Shown piece after piece: positions 17,351-27,196 of a stretch of DNA of 64,000 nucleotides. The number at the start of each line of letters is the position of its first letter. The stretch's first letter is position 1. The notes beneath the pieces are model-generated. The model did not search any database, was not told where the DNA came from, and saw only the letters and a list, made by a program, of their open reading frames with translations. The stretch lies in the NCBI RefSeq assembly GCF_938041965.1, contig NZ_CALISE010000005.1, positions 12,941 to 76,940 on the forward strand, read 5' to 3'. Source of the stretch: an uncultured Mogibacterium sp. Its GTDB lineage: Bacteria; Bacillota; Clostridia; Peptostreptococcales; Anaerovoracaceae. The position numbers were made by a program, and so were the translations under genes.

Positions 17351-17443
17351 GATTTGCTTTAAAGAACATTTGATTAATTTTGAGGTTAGTAACGTATAGT
17401 GCAATTCCGTTAATAAACGTTTTTTGCTGAAAAGGAGTTTTAA

Positions 17444-18010
17444 GTGAAAGAGTATCAATCTAAATTTTTGCTTCAGATGCATAACTTCCATAAGATTAAG
17501 TTTTGGAGTCTAGTCCCAGAGCTTAACCCGAGCGAACACATGCTCGTGTTCGCTTTATCTAGATGTGAAGCTGGAAAATGTGGTGAGTTTAGCGATGATC
17601 TCGATATTAAGCTGTCGGCGATGAAAGGGGTTAAGGTCTCTGATTTAGCCAAAGCAGTACGCATGACGATGCCAGGTGTATCCAGGGCATTAGCAGGTCT
17701 GGAAGAAAAAGGCATCATAGAGCGGAGAATTGACAAGAGTGATAGGCGTAATACCTTGGTGTTTCTAACTGAAGATGGGTATAGCAAGATAAGAGAATAT
17801 AAAAAAAGAATAAATAAATATTTCGAAACAGTCTTCGAGAGATTTGGGGAAGATAGAGTAGCCGAGGTTATAGAGCTTATCGGAGATCTAGCTGAGATTG
17901 CCCAAGAAGAATTACAGAAGGAACTAATTGGTAGCGAAAGCATGCAGGATGATAGGGCTGTGAGTGAAGATAAGATTATAGATATACATCAGCAGGGAGA
18001 TGAGAAGTAA
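17444..18010 (+). CDS. MarR-family regulator of the ABC exporter operon
   Basis: A 188-residue regulator starting at GTG behind AAAGGAG. The winged helix is clear: VSDLAKAVRMTMPGVSRALA is the helix-turn-helix, followed by the wing IDKSDRRNTLVFLTEDG with the D-x-R-D/S-x-R pattern of MarR proteins. It is longer than the usual 140-150 residues, with an N-terminal extension and an acidic tail. It is followed after three bases by the first ABC gene, a standard layout for a drug-responsive repressor that controls its own exporter. Confidence 0.9.
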   Translation: MKEYQSKFLLQMHNFHKIKFWSLVPELNPSEHMLVFALSRCEAGKCGEFSDDLDIKLSAMKGVKVSDLAKAVRMTMPGVSRALAGLEEKGIIERRIDKSDRRNTLVFLTEDGYSKIREYKKRINKYFETVFERFGEDRVAEVIELIGDLAEIAQEELQKELIGSESMQDDRAVSEDKIIDIHQQGDEK

Positions 18011-18013
18011 CAA

Positions 18014-20317
18014 ATGATAAAATTAATTAGGAATTTAAAGCCATACAAAATGGCTGTTCTGACGCTTCTCGTAGTACTTGTGATTCAGGCATTTGGAGAC
18101 ATTTCGATTCCTAGCTATATGCAGAAGATTATAGATACTGGTATACAGAATAAAGGTATTGAGCATATCATGCCGAGCAAGATTAAGGGAGACGAGTATA
18201 GGGAAGCGCAGATTTTCATGAATGATGGCGAGAAGGCGCTTTGGTCATCCGCATATAAGAGGGATGGCGAAAATTATGCTCTCGTGGTTAAGGATGAAAA
18301 GAAGCTAAATAAGCTTGATAGAACATTGCTTAAACCGATAGTTCTTAGTTATCAGCTCGGTCATATGACTGTTAAGCAGTTTAAGAATACTGTAAAGGAG
18401 CAGCTAAGTGCTAGACCAGAAACTAAGGCGATGGCTATGCGCATAGATGACATGTCTATTTCTGAAATTGCTAATATGATGAAGGTTGATATCAAGTCGT
18501 TTAAAGCAAAGGACCAGAGCGGTAAAGTGCATGCTTACGTTGACATGCGTCCCCTGATTCAGTCGCAAATTGCTAGCGGAGAGATGGATGAATCGGAGAT
18601 TAATAAATCAAGGAGTGATATGGATAAGACTATATCGTCCGTTGGCGATAAGACGCTTAGGTCTATGGGTATAGCTTATGCAACTAGCGCATCTCAGGAA
18701 GCCGGAGTAGATATAGATGGCGTACAAAAGACATATCTGCATCACACTGCTTTTAAGATGATGCTCGTCACATTTTTGATGATTTCAGCTGCCATTTTAG
18801 CGTCCTATATAGCTTCGAAGGTCGGAGCTAAGATAGGCATGACGCTCAGAAGAGAGGTCTTTGAAAAAGTCATGAGCTTCTCAAGCGCTGAGATGGATAG
18901 ATTTCAGACATCTTCTTTGATTACGAGAGCTACCAATGATATTCAGCAGGTGCAGATGACAACGACAATCATGCTTCGTATGGTGCTTTATGCGCCCATT
19001 TTAGCAATATGGGGAATCGTCAAGGTTGTTGAGACGGGGGCTCATATGAGCTACGTGATTGCGCTCGGTGTAGCTACGGTAGTGGTCATAGTATTGACAC
19101 TTATGATTATTGCTTTGCCAAAATTCCGCATCATGCAGGAGCTGGTGGATGCTCTAAATAGTGTTTCACGATCGATACTCACCGGCATCCCGGTAATTCG
19201 TGCCTTCGGAAGGGAGCGATCGGCAGAAAAACGCTTCGATAAGGCGAGCCTTGATCTTATTAAGACTCAGTTATTTACCAATAGAGTTATGACCTTCATG
19301 CCGCCGATTCTAATGATGCTGATGAATTTGCTCGGCGTGGCAATTGTATGGGTGGCTTCGCACCGAATTAATGCGGGCAGTATGCAGGTTGGATCAATGA
19401 CTGCATTTCTCACTTACTCTATGATGATAGTGATGTCCTTTATGATTCTAACTGTTATGTCTATACTAATTCCGAGAGCTGGGGTTGCAGCTAATAGGAT
19501 AGATGAGGTGATTATGTCTGAATCATCGGTGCTCGATAGTTCTGATGCAATTGATATTAATGAATGTTCAGGTCGATTGGAATTTGATAACGTTTCATTC
19601 AGATATGAAGGCTCTAATGAGGACGCTTTATCGGGTATAAGTTTTACTGCGAATCCAGGTGAAACTACTGCGATAATCGGAAGCACAGGTTCAGGCAAGA
19701 GTACGATAGTTAATCTGATACCGAGATTCTTTGACGTAACCGCTGGATGCATTACCCTAGACGGTAGGGATATACGTGAGATCAGCATGAAGTCGCTCAG
19801 AGATCAAATCGGGCTAGTGCCGCAAAAGGGGACTCTGTTCTCAGGTACCATCGATTCCAATATTAGATTTGGAAATGAATCTGAGACACCAGAGGAGGTT
19901 CGTGAAGCTGCGGAGATAGCACAGGCTCTCGAGTTCATCGAGGAAAAGGAAGATAAATTTGAAAGTGCAATTGCACAAGGTGGCTCAAATGTGTCTGGTG
20001 GACAGAAGCAGAGACTTTCCATTGCAAGAGCGATTGCCAAGAGGCCAAAGATTCTAGTGTTTGATGATAGTTTTTCAGCACTCGATATGAAGACGGATGC
20101 GAAGCTCAGAAGAGTTCTTGCAAAGCATGAGAAGGAAGCGACTAAAATCATAGTCGCACAGCGAGTTGGCACGATTATTGATGCGGAGCAGATTATCGTT
20201 CTCGATGAAGGAGAAATAGTCGGGAAGGGTAGACATAGAGATTTGCTTCGGACATGTGAAACCTATAGACAAATAGCTGAATCACAGCTTTCAAAGAGCG
20301 AATTGGAGGTGGAATAA
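18014..20317 (+). CDS. ABC exporter half-transporter with degenerate ATP site
   Basis: A 767-residue TMD-NBD protein. Between the first and second membrane helices lies an unusually long extracytoplasmic insertion (about residues 45-235). The NBD has Walker A GSTGSGKST and the signature VSGGQKQRLS. The Walker B end is VFDDSFSALD, with Asp where the catalytic Glu belongs, and the H-loop reads VAQRVGTI, with Gln instead of His. Such changes are typical of the non-catalytic partner in heterodimeric exporters. The stop overlaps the start of the partner gene (TAATG). Likely substrate class: drugs or peptides; not determinable from sequence. Confidence 0.9.
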   Translation: MIKLIRNLKPYKMAVLTLLVVLVIQAFGDISIPSYMQKIIDTGIQNKGIEHIMPSKIKGDEYREAQIFMNDGEKALWSSAYKRDGENYALVVKDEKKLNKLDRTLLKPIVLSYQLGHMTVKQFKNTVKEQLSARPETKAMAMRIDDMSISEIANMMKVDIKSFKAKDQSGKVHAYVDMRPLIQSQIASGEMDESEINKSRSDMDKTISSVGDKTLRSMGIAYATSASQEAGVDIDGVQKTYLHHTAFKMMLVTFLMISAAILASYIASKVGAKIGMTLRREVFEKVMSFSSAEMDRFQTSSLITRATNDIQQVQMTTTIMLRMVLYAPILAIWGIVKVVETGAHMSYVIALGVATVVVIVLTLMIIALPKFRIMQELVDALNSVSRSILTGIPVIRAFGRERSAEKRFDKASLDLIKTQLFTNRVMTFMPPILMMLMNLLGVAIVWVASHRINAGSMQVGSMTAFLTYSMMIVMSFMILTVMSILIPRAGVAANRIDEVIMSESSVLDSSDAIDINECSGRLEFDNVSFRYEGSNEDALSGISFTANPGETTAIIGSTGSGKSTIVNLIPRFFDVTAGCITLDGRDIREISMKSLRDQIGLVPQKGTLFSGTIDSNIRFGNESETPEEVREAAEIAQALEFIEEKEDKFESAIAQGGSNVSGGQKQRLSIARAIAKRPKILVFDDSFSALDMKTDAKLRRVLAKHEKEATKIIVAQRVGTIIDAEQIIVLDEGEIVGKGRHRDLLRTCETYRQIAESQLSKSELEVE

Positions 20318-22170
20318 TGGCAGAAAATACGAATAAGAAACCAGCTCCAGTTAAGAGGGGGCATGGCCCAGGAGTCGGAACACCTTCTGAGAAGCCAAAA
20401 AATTTCAGCAAGTCTATGAAGCAGATAGTTAGATATAGTGGAAATTATAAATATGCATTTGTAGTAGTTATATTGTTTGCGATTGCGGGTACAGTGTTTC
20501 AGGTAATCGGACCAAAGGTGATGGGACGGGCGACTACAGTTCTTGCAGAAGGGCTAATGCATAAGATTAAGGGGACTGGGACTATCGACTTTACGACAAT
20601 CGGTAGGATTTTGGCCTTTACCACTGCTTTATATGCTCTTAGTGCGGTGCTGACCTTTGTGCAGGGGTGGATAATGACCGGTATCACCCAGAAAATCGTA
20701 TATAACTTACGCCGAGATATATCTGAAAAGATTAACCGCATGCCGATGAAGTATTTTGAGAGTCACCAGTACGGTGATGTGCTGTCGAGGATTACGAACG
20801 ATGTAGACACCTTGGGGACAGGTCTGAACCAGAGTGTAACTACGATTATTACCTCCGTGGCAACTGTCATAGGCGTGCTAATAATGATGATGACCATATC
20901 ACCGCTCATGACATTGATATCATTTGTCACGATTCCAGTGTCTATTTTTCTGCTCGGCTTAATAATCAAGATGTCGCAGAAACACTTCAAAGCTCAGCAG
21001 GAGTACCTCGGCAATATAAACGGACAGATAGAAGAAAATTTTGCAGGGCAGCTCGTGATAAAAGCGTTCAATAAAGAGGAAACTATAGAGAAGATATTTA
21101 ATGAGACCAATGAGATTCTCTATGAGTCGGCTTGGAAATCACAGTTTATATCAGGCATAATGCAGCCCGTGATGATGTTCGTAGGAAATCTCGGATATGC
21201 GGGGGTAGCTATTTCAGGAGCCATGCTGGCAATTAAAAATGTGATTGGAATCGGAGATATACAGGCATTTATACAATATGTTCGCAATCTTACGCAGCCA
21301 CTTTCGCAGGCTGCTCAGGTTATGAATCAGGTGCAGTCGATGGGAGCAGCAGGAGAGCGTGTATTTGAGTTTCTAGCAGAGGAGGAGGAGACTAGGGATA
21401 CAGATGATGCCATTAGTACGCTTGATGTTGAAGGGTTTGTAGAATTTGATCATGTGAAATTCGGTTACAATCCAGATCAGATTATCATAAATGACTTTAG
21501 TGCGAGCGTTAAGCCGGGACAGAAAATCGCTATCGTCGGACCGACAGGTGCGGGTAAAACCACAATAGTGAAGCTATTGATGCGCTTCTACGATGTAAAT
21601 GGTGGGTCGATAAAAATTGACGGTAATGATATTCGTACGATGAGCCGTCATGGTCTGAGGAATAATATCGCTATGGTTCTTCAGGACACATGGCTGTACT
21701 CAGATACTATTATGGAGAATATCAGATATGGGAATCAGGATGCGAGCGATGAAGAGGTTATAGCTGCTGCTAAGGCGGCAAGGGCAGATCGATTCATCAA
21801 GACTCTCCCTGGCGGATACAATATGGTTTTAAACGAAGATGCAACCAACATATCAGAAGGACAGAAGCAGCTTTTAACCATCGCGAGAGCGATACTTGCA
21901 GACCGCAAGATTTTGATTCTTGATGAGGCCACATCTTCGGTTGATACAAGAACAGAGGTTAGGATTCAGGAAGCCATGGATCATCTTATGAAGGGACGTA
22001 CAACTTTTGTCATAGCACACCGATTATCAACCATCAGAAATGCTGACCTCATACTCGTGATGGACCACGGTGATATAATAGAGCAAGGAACGCATGATGA
22101 ACTTCTCTTAGAAGGCGGAGCATATGCTGATCTGTATAACTCACAATTTGACGAAGTGGAGGCATCTTAA
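20317..22170 (+). CDS. ABC exporter half-transporter with intact ATP site
   Basis: A 617-residue partner of the preceding half-transporter. A Lys/Pro-rich N-terminus leads into six membrane helices (about 45-340) and an NBD. Walker A is GPTGAGKTT, Walker B ends ILILDEATSSVD with the catalytic Glu, and the H-loop FVIAHRLSTI is intact. The signature is ISEGQKQLL, with Glu in place of the second residue of SGGQ. The two proteins therefore complement each other, as in BmrCD or TM287/288-type exporters. Its stop overlaps the NUDIX start (TTAATG). Confidence 0.92.
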   Translation: MAENTNKKPAPVKRGHGPGVGTPSEKPKNFSKSMKQIVRYSGNYKYAFVVVILFAIAGTVFQVIGPKVMGRATTVLAEGLMHKIKGTGTIDFTTIGRILAFTTALYALSAVLTFVQGWIMTGITQKIVYNLRRDISEKINRMPMKYFESHQYGDVLSRITNDVDTLGTGLNQSVTTIITSVATVIGVLIMMMTISPLMTLISFVTIPVSIFLLGLIIKMSQKHFKAQQEYLGNINGQIEENFAGQLVIKAFNKEETIEKIFNETNEILYESAWKSQFISGIMQPVMMFVGNLGYAGVAISGAMLAIKNVIGIGDIQAFIQYVRNLTQPLSQAAQVMNQVQSMGAAGERVFEFLAEEEETRDTDDAISTLDVEGFVEFDHVKFGYNPDQIIINDFSASVKPGQKIAIVGPTGAGKTTIVKLLMRFYDVNGGSIKIDGNDIRTMSRHGLRNNIAMVLQDTWLYSDTIMENIRYGNQDASDEEVIAAAKAARADRFIKTLPGGYNMVLNEDATNISEGQKQLLTIARAILADRKILILDEATSSVDTRTEVRIQEAMDHLMKGRTTFVIAHRLSTIRNADLILVMDHGDIIEQGTHDELLLEGGAYADLYNSQFDEVEAS

Positions 22171-22655
22171 TGAACAAAGCTAGACTTAGCACGCTGTGTT
22201 ATATTGAAAATGATGATAAGTATCTTATGCTACATCGCATCATCAAGGCAAATGATATAAACCATAATAAATGGATTGGTGTCGGAGGTCATTTCGAAGA
22301 TAGAGAGAGTCCCGATGACTGCCTACTTCGTGAAGTACGTGAAGAGACGGGATGCACGCTTACAGACTACAAGTTTCGAGGCATAGTTACCTTTATCTAC
22401 GGAAGCGGTGAAAAAGAGATGATCGAGTACATGCATCTCTTTACGGCGACTGGTTTTAAAGGGGAGCTGATTCCTTGTGATGAAGGCGTCCTCGAGTGGG
22501 TGCCAAAGGATAAGCTGCTAGACCTCGAGCTGTGGGAAGGAGATAAGATATTTCTCAGACTCCTAAGGGAGCGAGATGATTTCTTTTCACTTAAGCTCGT
22601 ATATAATGAGAGCGATGAACTTATAGAAGCTTTGCTCGATGGAAAGGCGATATAG
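22170..22655 (+). CDS. NUDIX hydrolase (MutT-like)
   Basis: A 161-residue NUDIX protein. The box GGHFEDRESPDDCLLREVREETG matches G-x5-E-x7-R-E-x-x-E-E-x-G, with the metal-binding glutamates in place. It resembles Firmicute 8-oxo-dGTP diphosphatases, but the substrate cannot be told from sequence. It overlaps the stop of the ABC gene by one base and is last in the MarR-ABC-ABC-NUDIX operon, ending before a terminator. Confidence 0.85.
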   Translation: MNKARLSTLCYIENDDKYLMLHRIIKANDINHNKWIGVGGHFEDRESPDDCLLREVREETGCTLTDYKFRGIVTFIYGSGEKEMIEYMHLFTATGFKGELIPCDEGVLEWVPKDKLLDLELWEGDKIFLRLLRERDDFFSLKLVYNESDELIEALLDGKAI

Positions 22656-22684
22656 CACTCGCTTAGGAAAACAACTCAAAACAA

Positions 22685-22728
22685 AAGACTTAGGAGCTGG
22701 AACTATGTGATTCCAAATCCTAGGTCTT
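22685..22728. terminator. Bidirectional terminator between NUDIX and nitroreductase genes
   Basis: AAGACTTAGGA at 22685-22695 pairs with TCCTAGGTCTT at 22718-22728 (one wobble), with an inner GGAA/TTCC. TGTTTAT follows on the plus strand and TTGTTTTGAG on the minus strand, so it suits both convergent genes. Confidence 0.75.
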
Positions 22729-22758
22729 GTTTATACATTTGTAGTCAAATAATATGGA

Positions 22759-23625
22759 TTAAATTCTAATCTTAGCGATGTAATGAGCGTTTTCAGGAAG
22801 CTTTAGATCTCTACCTGTATCATCGAAACTCCACATCTTTACACCAGCTCTAGTTGAATCAAGAACTGCATAGAAATTGAACATTGCAATTCCGTAGTTG
22901 AGTAGCTGGTCCTCAGCAGTTGTGAGCTCGTCGTCTAGACCAATTAGCGATACAATATCGTCATCAACGATTACTCTGTATGGCTGACGATTAAAGAATG
23001 ACTGTGCAACAGCGATTGATAGCAGTGCATCCTCAAGCTCAGTGTACAAAAGTTCCATGTTAACTGACTCTCCGTATACCTTGTAAGATAGAAGATCCTG
23101 CATGCTAATCTTAGGTGCAACCTTCTTCTCGCAAGAAACCATCGTAACGTTGGATGGGCTCTTGATATCGAGGCGAACGTCCTTTTTAGTTTTGTTACCG
23201 TGTCCGAATGCGATAAATACCGCAAGAGTCTTATCTGTATCAACGCCGAGTGCACCCTTAGCTGCTTCTGCATCGTTTACAGTTAGCCAGCAAGCATCTA
23301 ATCCAAGTTGTGTGAGCTTAAGTGTTAGACCCTGTGCGATGAATCCTGCATTCTCTAGATAATGAGGTGCTTCCTCTGAGTAAAGCGCTAAGTAGTTAGG
23401 CGCCTTTACAGTAAAGCCGTTATATCCTACGCTGCTTCCAAGGAAATCCACCACATCGCCACCGAAGAAATGAAGCTCAGTAGAAATCTCAGGAAGTAGC
23501 TTTGGCACTACTTCGTTATAAGCTTTAATTTCCTCAACTGAAGCAGCATCAACTACTGTATCTGCGAAATCGCGGCACGACTGGCGGCGAGAAACAATCT
23601 CATCATAATATTTTAAATATTCCAT
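22759..23625 (-). CDS. Nitroreductase-family protein
   Basis: A 288-residue protein with the family's N-terminal IVSRRQSCRDF segment and a second half resembling the FMN-binding fold (AGFIAQGLTLKLTQLGLDACWLT). The remaining sequence is longer than the usual 170-220 residues, with a repeat of the fold in its C-terminal part, as in some Firmicute two-part nitroreductases. Expected activity is FMN-dependent NAD(P)H reduction of nitro or quinone compounds. A clear AAAGGAGAA site precedes the ATG. Confidence 0.82.
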   Translation of the reverse strand: MEYLKYYDEIVSRRQSCRDFADTVVDAASVEEIKAYNEVVPKLLPEISTELHFFGGDVVDFLGSSVGYNGFTVKAPNYLALYSEEAPHYLENAGFIAQGLTLKLTQLGLDACWLTVNDAEAAKGALGVDTDKTLAVFIAFGHGNKTKKDVRLDIKSPSNVTMVSCEKKVAPKISMQDLLSYKVYGESVNMELLYTELEDALLSIAVAQSFFNRQPYRVIVDDDIVSLIGLDDELTTAEDQLLNYGIAMFNFYAVLDSTRAGVKMWSFDDTGRDLKLPENAHYIAKIRI

Positions 23626-23714
23626 AAAGTTCTCCTTTCAAGTCCATACATAACACAATAATATCAATTTTGCACAATTAGTACAAGACGGATAATCGAT
23701 ATATTTTTTAAATA

Positions 23715-24686
23715 CTATAAAAAAACAATAGCTCTGACAGGGCATACGGGTGCGCAGTAGCCGCATCGCACGCACTTTTCAACGCTGATTTCGGCTAGAC
23801 CACTATCATTCCAGGATATAGCCTCACTGACGCAGCGGGCCTTACATGCTCCGCAGCCTTCGCAGTCACTTTGGTCGACCATCATGCGTTTCTTGCTGAT
23901 ATCGGGTCTGTAATCGCTACTGAGATTTCCTTCAAAGTAACTGACTGCAGTGTCAACTTCATCCAGACTTCCCATGCCTAGCATCACAGCATCAACACCA
24001 TCTAATGAAGTGACATAATCGAGACACTCAGCGTAATCTTCGATGATATTCCCCCCACCGAAGGCCTTCATGGTGAACACGCCAATTCCTTGCTCTGAGC
24101 AAAGTTTTATCGCTTCCTCCATATCCTCTCGTGTTCCAGGTCTTTCTCCGTTTCTTATGCCCATGCCAGCCTTATTTATCAGTGGGAAGACCACATCACA
24201 CGAATCTAAGTTCGATGCTGCACGGCATGCATCAACATGATGCGTCGATATACCAATCGCTCTAATTAATCCGGAGGCTTTTTTGTCCCTGAGCGCCCTC
24301 CACGCCTCGCTTCGTCCATGGAGGTCGATGACTCCACGAACCTCGTGAAGTAGGAAGATATCTATCTGTTTGAGATTAAGCTCAGAAAGACATTCATCGA
24401 CTGCGGCTGATGCACCTCTGTAATCAGTCTCGAGTGTCTTGCTACAGACAACAGGCATCGCTAAGTTTTCATCGGATTTAATTGTAACGAGTGCCGGCCT
24501 AAGATATCTGTAGGTGTCATAATACTGAGCGGTATCGAGAAAATTAATTCCGCTCCTCACGGCATGCACGATGATGCGAGCACCTTCGTCTGTGGAAAGA
24601 TTTTTTTGCGAGAAACCCATCGTGAGCGTTCCCATGCCTACTGCTGAAACCTCTATATTCGTTAATCCTAATCTAATTCTTTTCAT
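23715..24686 (-). CDS. Aldo/keto reductase with C-terminal 4Fe-4S domain
   Basis: A 323-residue protein. The N-terminal TIM barrel has the LGLTNIEVSAVGMGTLTMG start, the DTAQYYDTYR segment with the catalytic Tyr, and IFLLHEVRG with the catalytic His. The C-terminal 50 residues carry two ferredoxin motifs, CEGCGACKARC and CVRCGYCAPVC. The fused clusters link the barrel to ferredoxin instead of only NADPH, as is common in anaerobes. The gene is transcribed away from the SulP gene. Confidence 0.9.
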   Translation of the reverse strand: MKRIRLGLTNIEVSAVGMGTLTMGFSQKNLSTDEGARIIVHAVRSGINFLDTAQYYDTYRYLRPALVTIKSDENLAMPVVCSKTLETDYRGASAAVDECLSELNLKQIDIFLLHEVRGVIDLHGRSEAWRALRDKKASGLIRAIGISTHHVDACRAASNLDSCDVVFPLINKAGMGIRNGERPGTREDMEEAIKLCSEQGIGVFTMKAFGGGNIIEDYAECLDYVTSLDGVDAVMLGMGSLDEVDTAVSYFEGNLSSDYRPDISKKRMMVDQSDCEGCGACKARCVSEAISWNDSGLAEISVEKCVRCGYCAPVCPVRAIVFL

Positions 24687-24785
24687 ATCATAATTTTAAC
24701 ACGCAACTGATGTATAATACACGTTAAAGTTTATGATGAAGGCTTGTGTTCTGTTATAAAGTGACGCATGCAACAGGGGAGATAG

Positions 24786-27095
24786 ATGTCGCTAAAAGGG
24801 TATGATTTGCATTTTTTGAAAAAAGATATTCCTGCCGGAATTATCGTTGCGCTAGTGTCTATCCCGATTTCCATCGGATATGCATTAGTTGCAGGGCTTC
24901 CGCCGATTTATGGTTTGTATGGATCACTGCTACCTATATTGGTCTATGGATTGATAACGAGTTCTCCGAGGTTCGTTTTCGGGGTAGATGCCGCACCAGC
25001 TGCGCTTGTTGGGGGCATGCTGTATTCGATGGGTATTGCATATCAATCGCAAGAGGCAGTGAGGATAATACCTGTAATTACATTATTTACTGCTGCCTGG
25101 ATACTTATAGCGCGCATAGTCGGACTCGGTAGACTGGTAAAATTCATTTCGTCGCCAGTAATGGGAGGCTTCATAACAGGCATTTGCTGTACGATTATAT
25201 TGATGCAAATTCCCAAGCTGTATGGCGGGGATTCAGGGCGTGGAGAACTACACGAGCTCTTAATTCATATCTATAAAACAGCAAGTGTAGGAGTCCATAT
25301 TCCGTCACTTGCGCTTGGGCTTGGTACGATTATCATAATTTTGGGTTCTAAGAGATTTATACCAGCGATACCAATGAGTGCAGTTATGATGTTCATTGGA
25401 GCTGGACTGAACTATGCTATGAATCTTGGACAGTACGGCGTTAAAATGCTTCCGGAGGTGAAGGCAGGGCTGCCGCCTCTGTCTATACCAGACGTTTCAC
25501 TGGTTCATGGAAACGTTAGAACCATGATGCTTCAGACGCTCATAATAGCGATTGTAATCATCTCTGAGACTCTTCTCGCAACCAATAATTTCGCACTTAA
25601 GTACGATGATAAAATCGACAATAACAGGGAGATTCTCGCCTATGCGATGAGTAATCTTGCTGGCGGACTCGTTGGCTGCTGCCCTGTAAACGGAAGTGTC
25701 TCGAGGAGCAACATCGCAGATCAGTTCGGTGTGAAGTCGCAGGTGATGTCGATATCTGCGGCAGCTACAATGATGATAATTCTAGTCTTCGGTACAAGTT
25801 TTATACACATGCTGCCAGTACCAGTGCTCACTGCGATAGTAATTTCTGCACTCATCAACAGCACTGAATTTGACCTCGCTGCTAAGCTGCGCAAGGTTGA
25901 CAGAACTGAATGGAAGATATTCTATGTGGTGATGTTCACAGTCTTGATCTTTGGAACGATTTACGGCGTGCTTATCGGAATTATCCTCTCGTTTGTGACC
26001 GTAATCATCAGAGCATCAAATCCTCCTAGAAGTAGACTCGGATATATACCTGAGAAAGATCAGTTCTATCCTGTAGGCAGGACTACGGGTACTCGTGAGA
26101 TTAAAGGGGTGCTTATATACAGATTCGGTGGAGCATTGTTCTTTGCGAATGCTAATACGATCAAGGACGAAATTGATGATTTGGTAACCGACGATATGAA
26201 GGCCGTAATCATTGATGCCAGCGGCATCACAAGCATTGATGTCACAGCTGTAGAGCGTTTGATGATTTTATACACTAAGTATAAAGAGCGCGGCATAAAG
26301 CTATTTCTTACCGAACACTCTGGAGATTTAAACGATCAATTGCGTGCCTTTGGAGCGGAGCAGATGTTTAAAGATTACGCTATAGTTCCACACATTTACC
26401 AGGCACTAAAGTCGGTGGGTATAAACAAGCCATACGAACTAGGTGATTGCGAGGGCGATGTCTGTTACATCTCCATCAATGGTTCGGCTGGCAGCTCTCA
26501 GATTGCAGAGTTTGAATGGGCATATGGTGATCAAGCAGAAGCTAGGATGGAAGAGGTCGCTAATTCGCTCGCAGATAAGCTCATTAGTCTTGAAAAAGTA
26601 GATGAGGATATGATACGAGAGGCTGAGCGAAATGCACTTGGCAGTAACTGGAGCGAGATTGACGAGGAGAAGTTCTTGGATTTTCTTGAGTTCCAGCTTG
26701 CGCACCTTCTCGAACTCGGCAAGATAGATCTCGAAAAATTCCAGCGTGTACGAGAGAAGATTCTGTTATATCACGCAAAGCTTGACATGCAGATTAACGA
26801 TAGAAATTCCGAGGAACTAGATGAAATCATCAGGACGAGAATTGTGCGTGAAGAACAGTTTAGAAGTAGATTCCCTGATGCATATAATGCCTTTGCGGAA
26901 GAGCGAGCTAGACACAGAGAAATTCTGAAGAATGATTATCCTGAGATCTGGGAGAGAATCATGAAGATTCGCCGAGAGGGAGAAGATAAGGATAAGCTCC
27001 GAGATAAGATTCATGATAAGCATTTATTCCCAGGACTTGATGAGATTGAACATCTAGTTGATGGTGTAAAGGACTATTTCCATAGGAAGAAATAA
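24786..27095 (+). CDS. SulP-family anion transporter with STAS domain and long C-terminal extension
   Basis: A 769-residue protein. The SulP core (about residues 10-420) shows DIPAGIIVALVSIPISIGYA at its start and NLAGGLVGCCPVNGSVSRS in the middle. A STAS domain follows at about 435-545 (VIIDASGITSIDVTAVERL). Sulfate, bicarbonate or other anions are the usual substrates. After the STAS domain there is an extra 200 residues, mostly charged helices (about 570-769). That extension is not part of standard SulP proteins and may regulate or tether it. A GGGGAGAT site precedes the ATG. Confidence 0.88.
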   Translation: MSLKGYDLHFLKKDIPAGIIVALVSIPISIGYALVAGLPPIYGLYGSLLPILVYGLITSSPRFVFGVDAAPAALVGGMLYSMGIAYQSQEAVRIIPVITLFTAAWILIARIVGLGRLVKFISSPVMGGFITGICCTIILMQIPKLYGGDSGRGELHELLIHIYKTASVGVHIPSLALGLGTIIIILGSKRFIPAIPMSAVMMFIGAGLNYAMNLGQYGVKMLPEVKAGLPPLSIPDVSLVHGNVRTMMLQTLIIAIVIISETLLATNNFALKYDDKIDNNREILAYAMSNLAGGLVGCCPVNGSVSRSNIADQFGVKSQVMSISAAATMMIILVFGTSFIHMLPVPVLTAIVISALINSTEFDLAAKLRKVDRTEWKIFYVVMFTVLIFGTIYGVLIGIILSFVTVIIRASNPPRSRLGYIPEKDQFYPVGRTTGTREIKGVLIYRFGGALFFANANTIKDEIDDLVTDDMKAVIIDASGITSIDVTAVERLMILYTKYKERGIKLFLTEHSGDLNDQLRAFGAEQMFKDYAIVPHIYQALKSVGINKPYELGDCEGDVCYISINGSAGSSQIAEFEWAYGDQAEARMEEVANSLADKLISLEKVDEDMIREAERNALGSNWSEIDEEKFLDFLEFQLAHLLELGKIDLEKFQRVREKILLYHAKLDMQINDRNSEELDEIIRTRIVREEQFRSRFPDAYNAFAEERARHREILKNDYPEIWERIMKIRREGEDKDKLRDKIHDKHLFPGLDEIEHLVDGVKDYFHRKK

Positions 27096-27196
27096 TCTAG
27101 ATTGTTAATAGTGCTAAGTGTCATGGAGATACTGTACTTAAAGAAGCCATTAGGCTGCATATTATTAATATATTAAAATAGAAAGGTCAATTCGTT

